64,000 bases of DNA, taken from contig JAPTYK010000001.1 of assembly GCA_026913215.1 (NCBI GenBank), positions 6,324,001 to 6,388,000 of the forward strand, written 5' to 3'. Positions 40,723 to 50,183 of this stretch are shown piece after piece. A model generated the notes under the pieces. It made no database searches. It was given only the letters and a program-made list of their open reading frames with translations, and was not told where the DNA came from. Source of the DNA: Streptomyces diastatochromogenes (GTDB lineage Bacteria; Actinomycetota; Actinomycetes; Streptomycetales; Streptomycetaceae). A program made the translations under genes and the position numbers. Within the stretch, counting starts at the first letter, position 1. Every line of letters starts with the position of its first letter.

Positions 40723-40764
40723 GGACGCGCCCCGCCCCGCGGAAAGCGGGGTGAGGGCACGTCC
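40723..40764. terminator. Hairpin between convergent peptidase and permease operons
   Basis: The inner stem CCCCGC-GGAAA-GCGGGG (40735-40751) is nested in imperfect outer arms GGACGCGCCC and GGGCACGTCC. It sits between the S66 stop and the permease stop, so it may serve both strands. Confidence 0.6.
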
Positions 40765-40779
40765 GGTCGAGGGAAGGGC

Positions 40780-42159
40780 CTATGCCGTCGCCTCGGCGGA
40801 CGGCCGCGCCACGACCCGTTCGAGGACGGCGTAGGCGACCACCGCGACGAGCAGACCGGTGACGGCGTCGGAGAGCTGCGGGGCGAACCAGTGCGCCAGG
40901 CCCGCGCCCGCCGCGCCCACGGCCCAGGCCAGGAAGGCCGTGGGCCGCACGGCCGCGGTCGGACGGCGGTCCATCGCGCCGCGCCCACCGCGGGCGAAGA
41001 ACTGGTCGGCGATGAGGACGCCGCCCAGCGGCGGGACGAAGACGCTCAGGATCACCAGCCAGTCCAGGAAGTGGTCCCACACCCCGGCGAGCGCGGCGAG
41101 CGTGCCGACGACACCCAGGACGACCGTCATCAGCCGCATCGTCCGGCCCGTCAGATGGGACCAGCCCAGGGCGCCGTTGTAGAGGCAGTGGCTGCACACG
41201 GAGCCGAGGTTGACGAAGACGAACACCGCCGCCAGCACGTTCAGGAGCGACGAGCCCTGCCCGGTGAGGATCGGCAGGAAGTCGCCGCCCGCCGTGGCGG
41301 GCAGGGCGACCGCGCCCGCCGCGACCACCAGACCACCCGTGACCTGTGCGATCACGCTGGCCACCGGGAAGGCGCTCATCGTGGCGAGGACGGCCTGCCG
41401 GCCGTTCTTCGACCAGCGGGTGAAGTCCGCCGTCATCGTGCCGGAGTCGGCGAAGGTCGCCATGATCATGGAGATCGCGGCGCCGAAGGTGAGGGAGGCG
41501 CCGCCGCCCACTCCCTCGTACGAGAAGACGGCGCCCAGGTCGTGGTCCCTGGCGACGATCACGAGCGCGGTGACGCCCGCGATCAGGAACAGCGGTGCGG
41601 CGACCGCGCCCAGCCAGGACAGCGCCTTGATGCCCAGGTAGGTCAGGGCTATGAAGCCCAGACCGGCGAGGAGCGCCACGAGCCGCTCGTGCCAGCCGAA
41701 GGCCTGGTGCAGGGTGGCCCCGGTGGCGCCGGTGTTGAACGCGAACCAGCCGACCACGATGGTCGCGAGGAACGCGGAGGCGACGATGTAGCCGGTGCGC
41801 CCGAAGGTGCGCGTCGCCTGGAGCGAGAAGCTCTCGCCGCTGGTGCCCGCGCGGTGGCTCAGGACCCCCACGTACAGGAGCATGACGAGGTTGGCGACCG
41901 CGATGGCGGCGAGCCCCCGCCAGAAGCCGAGCAGGGCGACGACCACGCCGCCGGGCACGGCGTTGGTCAGGATCATGGGGAATCCGAACCAGACGGCCGA
42001 GACCGTCAGGAGCGACTTGCGGCTGTGCGCCGGGACGGGGCCGTGCTCGTACTCGGGGTCGAGCTCCCGTCCCGCCGGGGAGTCCTGCGGGGAACCCTGC
42101 GGGGAGTCCTGTCCCGCGGGGGAGTCCTTCTCCTCCGCCGCGGTGCGGTGTGTGTTCAT
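40780..42159 (-). CDS. NCS1-type permease (cytosine/purine/ureide transporter family)
   Basis: 459-residue membrane transporter, intact, about twelve helices. After a Gln/Ser/Pro-rich N-terminus come AVWFGFPMILTNAVPGG, GTSGESFSLQATRTFGRTG, FADSGTMTADFTRW and the helix-10 segment WDHFLDWLVILSVFVPPLGG, all typical of CodB-like nucleobase permeases. Substrate not determined; context with FdrA-type genes and carbamate kinase suggests a ureide or purine breakdown product. The ATG at 42159 lies 32 bp after DUF1116. Last gene of its operon. Confidence 0.88.
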   Translation of the reverse strand: MNTHRTAAEEKDSPAGQDSPQGSPQDSPAGRELDPEYEHGPVPAHSRKSLLTVSAVWFGFPMILTNAVPGGVVVALLGFWRGLAAIAVANLVMLLYVGVLSHRAGTSGESFSLQATRTFGRTGYIVASAFLATIVVGWFAFNTGATGATLHQAFGWHERLVALLAGLGFIALTYLGIKALSWLGAVAAPLFLIAGVTALVIVARDHDLGAVFSYEGVGGGASLTFGAAISMIMATFADSGTMTADFTRWSKNGRQAVLATMSAFPVASVIAQVTGGLVVAAGAVALPATAGGDFLPILTGQGSSLLNVLAAVFVFVNLGSVCSHCLYNGALGWSHLTGRTMRLMTVVLGVVGTLAALAGVWDHFLDWLVILSVFVPPLGGVLIADQFFARGGRGAMDRRPTAAVRPTAFLAWAVGAAGAGLAHWFAPQLSDAVTGLLVAVVAYAVLERVVARPSAEATA

Positions 42160-42191
42160 CGTGTCGGGTCTTCCGGGAGGGCCGTCGCCGA

Positions 42192-43634
42192 TCAGGCGAG
42201 AGCGGCGGCGAGGGCGGTGGCGGCCTTGGTGAAGACCTCGGCGGGCGGGTGGGTGATGCCGGCGCCGATCATGCCGATGCCGGCCTCCTTGTGGGCGATG
42301 GCCGTGTTGATGATCGGCAGGATCCCGGTGTCGAGGACCTTGCGGACGTCGATGCCGGTGGGCAGGCCCTGGAAGTCGAGGGCCGGGATCGTGACGTTGG
42401 GGTTCTGCGCCGTGGTGATCTCGCCCATGTCGCGGGTGTAGCCCATGGCCTCGGCCACGGTGCCGCCGACCAGGGCGACGATGGCGGGCGCCGCCGACAT
42501 CGCGAAGCCACCGAAGCCGTACGTCTCGGTGATCGCGCTGTCGCCGATGTCGAGGCCGGAGTCCTCCGGCTTGTACCCGGCGAACATGGGGCCGATCACC
42601 TGCTGCGCGGGGCCGGTGAACCACTGGCCGGGCAGACCGGCGACGCGGATGCCGAACTCGACGCCGTTGCGGGCCATCGTGGTGACGATCGTGGAGTCCG
42701 CCACGCCGTTGGCGGCGTCCAGCGCGGCCTTGGCCATCGCCATCCACGTCGGTCCGGAGAAGTAGTCGGAGGACGCGACGAAGTCGAAGACCTCCTTCTT
42801 CTGCTCGGTGGTGAAGGAGGACCGGAGCAGGCCCGGCGCGAGCGCCTGGAAGAGCAGCAGGGTGCCGGCGCCGTTGCGGTTGTGGCACTCGTCGCCCATG
42901 TGGAGGGCCTGGGACAGCAGCAGGCGCAGGTCGACGGGGCCGGTGAACTCGACGGCCTCCTTGAGCATCGGGCCGAAGACGTCCCGCATCCAGACCAGGC
43001 GGTCGATCACGCTCCGGTCGTTGGCGCCCATCCGCAGGATCTTCGCCATCTGCTCGGACAGGTTGGTGTACGCGGTGTTGCCGTGCGTCTCGTTCCTCAC
43101 GATGTGCACGTACATCGAGGCGGAGGTGACGCCGGCCATCGAGCCGACCGAGTCCGCCTCGTGACAGGGCTTGAAGGTGATCCGGCCGGAGGCGGCGACC
43201 TCGGCGGCCTCGTCCAGGTCCTTCGCCAGGCCCTCGAAGACGAGCGCGCCGGTGACGGCGCCCTTCATCGGGCCGTTCATGTCCTCCCAGGCGATGGGCG
43301 GGCCCGAGTGGAGGATCGTGGTCGGGGTCATGCCGGGGACGACGTCCAGGGCGCGGCCGAAGCCGATCAGCATCGGACGGGCGGCCATGATGCGCTCGAC
43401 GGCCTCGGCGTTGGCGGCCTCGATCCGGGCGGCGAGCTCGGGCCGCTCCAGCGCGTCGAGGGCGCGGGCCGCCTCCGGGTTGCCGCCGCCGGGCGGGGTC
43501 CAGTCCAGGGTGGAGACCTTGGCGTCCTGGGCGGTGATGTCGGCGTCGAACATGGCGAGACCGACGTTGACGACGCTCAGGTCGGAGGCGAACAGCCGGG
43601 CGGCCGGGGTGAGTTCGGTGTTCTCGGTGCTCAT
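42192..43634 (-). CDS. DUF1116 protein (YlbE/AllG-like)
   Basis: 480-residue intact protein. Recognisable segments are NVGLAMFDADITAQDAKV near the start, then PGMTPTTILHSGPPIAWEDM, ALHMGDECHNRNGAGTLLL, FAMSAAPAIVALVGGT and the end NTAIAHKEAGIGMIGAG. In E. coli the homologous ylbE sits in the fdrA operon, whose products have been reported to form an oxamate carbamoyltransferase. The ATG overlaps the FdrA stop by 4 bp. It is presumably a subunit of the same enzyme; the substrate in this organism is inferred. Confidence 0.88.
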   Translation of the reverse strand: MSTENTELTPAARLFASDLSVVNVGLAMFDADITAQDAKVSTLDWTPPGGGNPEAARALDALERPELAARIEAANAEAVERIMAARPMLIGFGRALDVVPGMTPTTILHSGPPIAWEDMNGPMKGAVTGALVFEGLAKDLDEAAEVAASGRITFKPCHEADSVGSMAGVTSASMYVHIVRNETHGNTAYTNLSEQMAKILRMGANDRSVIDRLVWMRDVFGPMLKEAVEFTGPVDLRLLLSQALHMGDECHNRNGAGTLLLFQALAPGLLRSSFTTEQKKEVFDFVASSDYFSGPTWMAMAKAALDAANGVADSTIVTTMARNGVEFGIRVAGLPGQWFTGPAQQVIGPMFAGYKPEDSGLDIGDSAITETYGFGGFAMSAAPAIVALVGGTVAEAMGYTRDMGEITTAQNPNVTIPALDFQGLPTGIDVRKVLDTGILPIINTAIAHKEAGIGMIGAGITHPPAEVFTKAATALAAALA

Positions 43635-45177
43635 GCCTGTGCCTTCTTCGCGATCTCACGGGCGAACAGGCCCGTCTCGGTGGAGCTGAGGGTGACGGTG
43701 ACGCCGGCGGCGCGCAGGGCGGCGCTCTGGGCGGCGACGGAGGGGGTGTCCAGGTCGGTGCCGAGGACGTAGGCGACGAACTCCAGGTGGCGGCCGGAGT
43801 CCTTCGCGATGCGCCGGGCCTCCTCGATGGCGGGGAGGGTGGTGCCGACCGGGTCCTCGTGGGAGCCGAAGCCGAGGACGAAGTCCATGACGATCGCGGC
43901 GACCTCGGGGTCCTTGGCCTCCTCGACGATGCGCTCGATGCGCAGGGCCGGGTCGATCATCGGGTGCGGACGGCCGTTGGTGAAGTCGTCGTCGCCGAAG
44001 TCGAGGAAGGTGTGGCCGCGCGAGGCGGAGCCGGCCGGGAGGCGGAAGTCGGCGTCCTTCTGGATGTTGGACCAGACGTCGAGCCCGGCGTCGCGCACGG
44101 CGTACATGGTCTCGTCGCAGAGGGTGCCGCCGCAGAACAGGCCGCGCACGTACTTCTGGCCCTCGGCGAGACGGGAGACGACCTCGGCGCGGCGGCCGAG
44201 GCGTCGAACTCCTCGGCGGCGGAGCCCTCGACGCCGGCGAGCTCGACGGCCTTGCGGGCGGCCTGGAGGCTGCCGGCGGCGAAGTGGCCGCCGGCGGCGG
44301 TGACCGCCTCCTCGGAGCCGTCGATGAACCAGACGACGACCGGCTTGCCCGCGGCGGCGACCTCGGCGAGGACCTTCTTCTCGACGGAGGCGGCCGGCGG
44401 CTTGGAGACGAGGACGATGACGTCGGTGGCCGGGTCGGCGGCGAGCGCGCGGATGCCGTCGACCATCATGATGCCGCCGACCTGCTCGGAGAGGTCGCGG
44501 CCGCCGGTGCCGATGAGCTGCGAGATGCCGCCGCCCAGGGCGTGGACGCGGACGGAGACCTCCTGCGAGCCGGTGCCGGAGGCGGCGACGATGCCGATCG
44601 AGCCCGGACGGACCTTGTTGCCGAAGCAGAGCGCGACGTTGTTGATGATCGCGGTGCCGCAGTCCGGGCCCATCATGAACAGGCCCTTGTCGTGGGCGAG
44701 GTTCTTGAGCGCGATCTCGTCCTCGACGGCGACGTTGTCGCTGAACATCATCACGTGCAGGCCGCTTTCGAGGGCCTTGCGGGCCTCGCGGGCGGCGTAG
44801 GCGCCGTTGACGGCGATGACCGCGAGGTTGGCGCCGTCGATGCCCGCGGCGGCGGAGGCGATGGTCCGGTAGGTGACCTCGCCGCCACTGGCGGAGGCCG
44901 GGGCCTTGCGGGTGAGGAGGTCCTCGATCTCCCCGAGGAGCGCTTCCGTGTCGGCGCCGTCCTCCGCCACCAGGACGATCATGAGGTCGCCGCTCTCGGC
45001 GGCCCGCAGCTCGTCGGTGAGCAGGCCGAGGTTCTCAAGGACCCCCTTGTTCATCTCGGTGCCCATGGCGGTGAACGCCTGGTCCACCCCGTCCAGGGCG
45101 TTGGCCTTGGTCGAGACGGACATCAGGGACACGGAATCGAAATAGGTGTTCTTCCGTACGACTGCTGTGATGCTCAC
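43631..45177 (-). CDS. fdrA: FdrA family protein (acyl-CoA synthetase-like), frameshifted
   Basis: About 515 residues with the succinyl-CoA-synthetase-like layout. It has FMMGPDCGTAIINNVALCFG, the Rossmann segment IGIVAASGTGSQEVSVRVHALGG split around GIGIVAASG-type glycine turns, and SKPPAASVEKKVL. The C-terminal half has LFCGGTLCDETMYAV, GRPHPMIDPALR and VIMDFVLGFGSHEDPVG. A frameshift near 44200 joins the two halves. The GTG at 45177 overlaps the DUF2877 stop. It is a proposed subunit of an oxamate/ureide carbamoyltransferase whose product feeds carbamate kinase. Confidence 0.9.
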
Positions 45178-46094
45178 AGCGGACCTCGCAGTTCTTCTTC
45201 CAGGCGGAGTCCGGCCGCCAGGCCGGACAGGGTGTCGCCGCCCGAGGTGTGGCCGGTCGCCAGCACCTTCCGGACGGGAACGTTCAGGTCCCGCGCCGGG
45301 CGGAGGTCCGCCAGCAGACGCAGGAGGTCGAGGAGTTCGGACCGGGCCCGGCCGTCGGCGGCCTCGCTCACCGTGGCGAGGCCGAGGGCCGTGGTGCGTC
45401 CGCCGTGCGCGGCCAGGACGTCCCGCAGGACGGGCGGGAAGCCGGCGAGCGGCTGCCCGGCAGGGCGGCGACCAGGGCGAGGCCGGTGAGGAAGTCGTCG
45501 CCGGCGGGGTGAGTCCGGGACCGAGGCCGAGCAGGCCGAGGACGCCCGCCGGATGCCCTCGCCGTCCCCGGCCCGTACGCCCGCGAGCAGCGTCGCGCGT
45601 CCCTCGTCGAGGGCGTGGGCGACGGCCGTCTCCATGGGCCCGGCGCCGGGGGCGGGCCCGAGCATGCCGCCGGGTGGTCCGTACGCGCGGCAGAGCCGGT
45701 CGACGAGGTCGGCGGCGGCCGCGAAGCCGCCGGGGGCAGGGCGGCGAGCGAGGGGCGACGGGGTGCCAGGGGCGGGCCCCGCGGTGGTCAGGCGGAGCGG
45801 CCGGTGGGGGTGCGGGCGGCCGAGCGCGACGTTCCCGTTCGTGAAGGCGACGCTCCGGCCGGCCTCCAGTCCCTGCCCCGTCCAGGCCGCGGCCTCGGTG
45901 ACCAGGGTGCGGGGCGCGTCACCCGCGTCCCGGGCGGCGAGGGCGATCAGCATGCCGTCCGGGGTCAGCAGATTGACCACCCGGGTGAAGACCGAGTGGA
46001 CCGAGCCGATGCCCGACAGGCCTTGCAGCAGACCGAGCAGCCGGGCGTCGCCGGAGCGGGTCCGGAGTTCGCCGGCATGGCCGTGGCACCTCAC
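45174..46094 (-). CDS. DUF2877 protein (YlbF/AllH-like), frameshifted
   Basis: About 307 residues, first gene of the operon. I chose the GTG at 46094, which has GAGGAG upstream. Segments are VHSVFTRVVNLLTPDGMLIALA, NGNVALGRPH, LVDRLCRAYGPPGGMLG and, near the end, VRKVLATGHTSGGDTLSGLAAGL. The GHTSGGD motif is the most conserved part of the family. Frameshifts in the middle (about 45740 and 45510-45450) break it. It is divergent from the carbamate kinase across a 115-bp control region with a GntR-type palindrome. Confidence 0.82.
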   Translation of the reverse strand: MRCHGHAGELRTRSGDARLLGLLQGLSGIGSVHSVFTRVVNLLTPDGMLIALAARDAGDAPRTLVTEAAAWTGQGLEAGRSVAFTNGNVALGRPHPHRPLRLTTAGPAPGTPSPLARRPAPGGFAAAADLVDRLCRAYGPPGGMLGPAPGAGPMETAVAHALDEGRATLLAGVRAGDGEGIRRASSACSASVPDSPRRRRLPHRPRPGRRPAGQPLAGFPPVLRDVLAAHGGRTTALGLATVSEAADGRARSELLDLLRLLADLRPARDLNVPVRKVLATGHTSGGDTLSGLAAGLRLEEELRGPL

Positions 46095-46155
46095 CGTGCT
46101 CTCCTCGTCGCCGTACGTCCGTGACCGCTCCTGCCCCCTTCCGGTCATCCAATAT

Positions 46156-46165
46156 TGGTATACCA
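46156..46165. promoter_or_regulatory. GntR-type operator in the arcC / DUF2877 divergent region
   Basis: The palindrome TGGTATACCA lies about 45 bp before the carbamate kinase start and 62 bp before the DUF2877 start. Its GGTATACC core recurs at 47444-47451, next to the GntR gene. A second palindrome, CCAATATTGG (46149-46158), overlaps it. Confidence 0.55.
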
Positions 46166-46209
46166 TTCTGGGTCTCATAAGCGAACACAAGCACCGCAAG
46201 GGAAATCGC

Positions 46210-47143
46210 ATGCGCATCGTCGTCGCTCTCGGAGGAAACGCACTCGCCCGTCGAGGGGAACCGATGACGGCCGACCGGCTGCGCGCCAACGTCAGGGGCG
46301 CCTGCCAGGCGCTGGCCGGCCTGGCCCGCGAGCACGAGGTCGTCATCACCCACGGCAACGGCCCGCAGGTCGGCCTGCTCGCCCTCCAGAACCTCGCCTA
46401 CCAGGACGTCGCGGCCTACCCGCTGGACATCCTCGGCGCGGAGACCCAGGGCATGATCGGCTACGTCATCCAGCAGGAGCTCTCCAACGCCCTGGCCGGC
46501 GAGCGCGAGGTCGCGGCCGTCCTCACCACGACCGAGGTCGACGAGGCCGACCCCGCCTTCGAGCGCCCCACCAAGCTGATCGGCCCCACCTACTCGGCGC
46601 AGGACGCCGCCGAGGCCGCGGCCGAGTACCGCTGGACCATCGCCCGCGACGGCGGCGCCTTCCGCCGGGTCGTCCCTCGCCCGAGCCGCTGCGGATCATG
46701 CAGGCGCCGCTGGTCAGCACGCTCCTCGACAACGGCACGCTGGTGGTGTGCGTGGGCGGCGGCGGCGTGCCGGTGCGCACCGACTCCAAGGGCCGCCAGA
46801 TCGGCATGCAGGCCGTCGTCGACAAGGACGCGGCGAGCGCCGCCCTCGCCGCCGACCTGAAGGCGGACATGCTGATCATGCTCACCGACGGCGACTTCGT
46901 CAGCGAGAACTGGGGCACCCCGAGCAGCGGGACATCCTCACCGCCTCGCCCGAGGGCCTGGCCGGGATCGCCTTCGCCGAGGGCTCGATGAAGCCCAAGG
47001 TCGACGCCGCCGTCCGCGTCGCCCGCGCCGGCGGCCGCACCCTCATCGGCCCGCTGGAGCGCCTCGACGACCTGATGGCCCGTCGCGTCGGCACGGAGAT
47101 CCGCGCCGACGTCGACGGAGGCGTCGTGTACGCGGGCAAGTGA
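46210..47143 (+). CDS. arcC: Carbamate kinase, frameshifted
   Basis: About 311 residues. It makes ATP from carbamoyl phosphate and ADP. The N-terminal IVVALGGNALARRGEP, ITHGNGPQVGLLALQ, LDILGAETQGMIGYVIQQEL, VVCVGGGGVPV, DKDAASAALAADLKADMLIMLTD split motif and FAEGSMKPKVDAAV are all diagnostic. Frameshifts lie near 46676 and 46920. It is transcribed away from the DUF2877-FdrA-DUF1116-permease operon and probably uses carbamoyl phosphate made by that system. A GntR-type palindrome overlaps its promoter region. Confidence 0.92.
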
Positions 47144-47165
47144 CGCCCACCGCCGGACGCGGGGC

Positions 47166-47438
47166 GTCGGCCGGCAGGCCGGGGTCCCCGCGACGAGCGA
47201 CCCTGAGGCGTCGGCCGACAGGCTCAGGGGTTCCCGCGACGAGCGGCCCTGAGGTGTCGGCCGGAAGACCGGAAGCCCGCGCGGCGGGCGGTTCTGAGGC
47301 GTCGGCCGACAAGTCAGGGTCCCCGCGGCCGACAGGTCGGGAGCCCCGCGGCGGGAAGGCCGGGGTCCCCGCGGTGGGCGGCCCTGAGGTGTCGGCCGGA
47401 AGGCCGGAAGCCCGCGCGGCAGGCGGGCCCGGGGCGTT
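47166..47438. repeat. 45-bp tandem repeat array, about six copies
   Basis: Units of 44-46 bp begin GTCGGCCG at 47166, 47210, 47256, 47301 and 47391, with a variant unit near 47346; most end CCCTGAGG. The array fills the space between carbamate kinase and the GntR gene. In one minus frame it extends the GntR reading frame as a 15-residue repeat, but I think it is non-coding. Confidence 0.8.
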
Positions 47439-47441
47439 CGT

Positions 47442-47453
47442 ACGGTATACCGT
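47442..47453. promoter_or_regulatory. GntR-type palindrome downstream of the GntR gene
   Basis: ACGGTATACCGT is a perfect 12-bp palindrome sharing GGTATACC with the arcC region site. It lies about 70 bp beyond the likely GntR stop and next to the repeat array, an odd place for an operator. Confidence 0.45.
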
Positions 47454-47520
47454 TTGATCATCCAGGGGTGGGCGCGATCCGCTGTCGCCCCGCCGCCCGC
47501 CGCTCCGTGGCCCGGGAGGG

Positions 47521-48173
47521 CTACCCTCGGTCGTCCTGCGCTGGTGTGCGGCGGCTTCGTCGCGGCTCGTCTCCAGGTGGCGCAGGGCCAGCTTCTCGAC
47601 GCGCTCCACGTCGCGGGCCTCGATGCCCCGGTACAGCTCCGCGTGCTCCTCGGCGACGACGGTGAAGTCGTCGTGCTGCCCGAGCATCCAGCGCATCCGG
47701 CTGCGCAGCGTCGCGTTGAGCTCGCTGAGCAGCGCGTTGTCGGCGAGCTCCGTGACGGTCTCGTGGAAGTCGGCGGCCGCCCGCCGGGCGGCCTGGCCGT
47801 CGCCCTTGGCCGCTGCCGCCAGCTCGGCGTCGAGGTCGGCGCGGAGCTTGGCGAGCCCCGCCCGGGTGCGGCGCTGCGCGGCGAGCCGGAAGCCGAGGAT
47901 CTCCAGGGCGGACCGGACCTCGCCGAGGTCCGAGATGTCGGACGCGGTGAACTCGCGGACGACCGCCCAGGTGCGCGGGCGCGGCGTCACCAGGCCCTCC
48001 GCGACCAGGTCCCGCAGGGCGTCGCGGACGGGCAGCCGGCTGACGTCCAGCTCGGCCGCGATCTCGCGCTCCACGAGCCTGCTGCCGGGGGCCCGGGTCC
48101 CCTCGATGATCTGGTCGCGCAGCGCGCGCGTCACCCGCTCCGATTCGGGTCTGAACTCCTCAGCGCCTGTCAT
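47521..48173 (-). CDS. GntR family regulator, FadR-type
   Basis: About 217 residues. The winged helix has ALRDQIIEGTRAPGSRLVER and IAAELDVSRLPVRDALRDLV; the C-terminal FCD domain has DLGEVRSALEILGFRLAA, FHETVTELADNALL and the metal-site histidines in HLETSRDEA. The ATG at 48173 has GGAG upstream. The observed frame runs on through the repeat array; one missing base near 47530 would bring in the TAG at 47521, giving a normal-length protein. It likely represses the fdrA operon and arcC through the GGTATACC sites. Confidence 0.82.
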
Positions 48174-48280
48174 GCGGCCATTCTCCCATCGAGGAGGGGG
48201 CGGCGACCCACGGGACCCGGTCGTCGCCGCCGGGCGCGCCGCCTTCACCGAATCTCCGTCAACAACCTTCGTCCAGCGCG

Positions 48281-48343
48281 TTGACGGGGTTATGACACGT
48301 GTCACAGCATGGGCGCTGCCCGGGTACCTACCAGTCGGTAGGT
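48281..48343 (+). promoter_or_regulatory. Promoter region of the S15 peptidase with two palindromes
   Basis: TTGACG (48281-48286) is a likely -35. TGACACGTGTCA (48293-48304), a perfect palindrome, falls in the spacer. ACCTACC-AGTC-GGTAGGT (48326-48343), a TetR-type inverted repeat, lies just downstream of the presumed start point. Both are good operator candidates. Confidence 0.5.
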
Positions 48344-48384
48344 GCGGTGGGCCTCTCGGCGTCGTCCTCAGCGTGGAGGTCTCT

Positions 48385-50157
48385 GTGTCCCGTGCCGTGC
48401 CCCGATCCCGCAAGGTCCTCGCGCTCGTGGCCGGTGCGGCCGCGCTCGCCGCGCCGCTCGCCCTCGCCGCGCCCGCCGCCGGTGCGGAGGAGCCCGGCAC
48501 CGCCCGTACACCGTCACTCCGCTCCGGTTCACCGTCGAGGCGGGAGGCAGGAGCTGCGCCGTCGACGCCGATCTCTACCGGCCCGCCGGCGCGGACGCCG
48601 AACACCCCGCGCCCGCCGTCCTCGCCACCAACGGCTTCGGCGGCAGCAAGAGCGACGGTTCCACCGCCGCCATCGGCAAGGCCTTCGCCGAGCGCGGCTA
48701 CGTCGGCCTCGTCTACTCGGGCCTCGGCTTCGGGAAGTCCGGCTGCCTGATATCCCTCGACGCCCCGGAGACCGACGGCCGGGCCGCCGCCCGCCTCGTC
48801 GACTTCCTCGCCGGAAGCCTCGCCGCCGACGACGGCACCCGCGTCGACTTCGTCACCCGGGACGGGGAGGGCGACCCGCGCGTCGGCATGATCGGCGGCT
48901 CCTACGGCGGCGCCGTGCAACTCGCGGCCGCCTCCGTCGATCCCCGCGTCGACGCCCTCGTCCCCCTCATCACCTGGAACGACCTCGCGTACTCGCTCGC
49001 CCCCAACGCCGCCGACCGGGACACCCCGGCGTCTTCAAATGGCAGTGGGCCAACGGCTTCTACCTCATCGGGGAGGGGCAGCCGCTGCTCTCCCCGTCCC
49101 TCGACCCCAGCCGGATCAACTCCCTCGGCTGCCTGCACTTCGTCACCGACGCCTGCGACACGATCAGGCTCCTCGACTCCGGCCGCTATCCGGCCGCCGG
49201 GACCGAGAGGATGCTCGCCTACGCCCGCGGCGTCTCCCCGGTCTCCTACCTCGACCGGATCAGCGCCCCCACCCTGATCGTCCAGGGCCAGTCCGACAGC
49301 CTGTTCAACCTCAACGAGGCCCGCGCCACCTACGACCGGCTGCGCGAGCGGGGCGTCGACACCCGGATGATCTGGCAGTCCTGGGGCCACAGCGGGGGAC
49401 AGAAGCCGGGGGAACTCGACCTGGGAAACCCGGAGGGGAGTTATGTCGGGCAGCGCGTCCTCGCCTGGTTCGACCGCTACCTCCGCAAGAACGCGGCCGC
49501 GGACACCGGCCCCGCCTTCGCCTGGTACCGCGAGGGGCAGAGCGGCTACGGCACCGCCGACCGGGTCCCGGCGCTCAGCCAGGAGCTGTACCTCTCCGGC
49601 GACGGCAAGCTCGTCGACAACCGTACGAAGGTCGTCCGCGGCTCCCGCCAGTACAGCAACTGGCTGGTCCCGACGAGCCATTCGGAGTCCTCGCTCGCCG
49701 GCATGATCGGGCTTCCCGACCCCCGGCCGTACGACACCCCCGGCACCTACCTCGGCTGGGCCACCGCCCCGCTCACCGAGCCCGTCGACCTCGTCGGCGC
49801 GCCGAGGGCGACCCTCCGGGTCGTCTCCCCGGCCACCGAGCGGGTCCAGGACTCGGGCGACGCCGCCGACAAGCTCGTCCTCTTCGCGAAGCTCTACGAC
49901 GTCGCGCCCGACGGGACGAAGACCCTGGTCAACCGGCTGGTCGCGCCCGTACGCGTACCGGACGTCACCCGGCCCTTCACCGTCGAGCTGCCGGGCATCG
50001 TCCACCGCTACGAGACGGGTCACCGGCTGGAGTTCGTCGTCGCGGCGAGCGACACCGCGTACTCCGGCAACCGGGGCGTCAAGCCGGTGACCGTCGTCAG
50101 CGCCCCCGAGTCCACGGGGACGCTGTCCCTCCCCCTCGTCCGGGGGAGGTGGGCTGA
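48385..50157 (+). CDS. Secreted S15/CocE-type X-Pro dipeptidyl-peptidase family protein, frameshifted
   Basis: About 590 residues. A signal peptide (RKVLALVAGAAALAAPLALAAPAAGAEE in two overlapping stretches) follows the GTG at 48385, which has GGAGG upstream. The hydrolase domain has VLATNGFGGSKS, the nucleophile elbow MIGGSYGGAVQLAA, TLIVQGQSDSLF and a His in SWGHSGGQ. The C-terminal beta-sandwich (LVLFAKLYDVAPDG, TGHRLEFVVAASDTAY) is that of CocE/NonD enzymes. Frameshifts lie near 48510, 48545, 49030 and 50145. It may act on peptides or esters outside the cell. Confidence 0.87.
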
Positions 50158-50183
50158 CCCGGACGAGGGGGAGGGCGGCCGGG

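Noticed and set aside
47166..47438. CRISPR array or transposon end repeats
   Set aside because: Units are head-to-tail without unique spacers, and there is no transposase.
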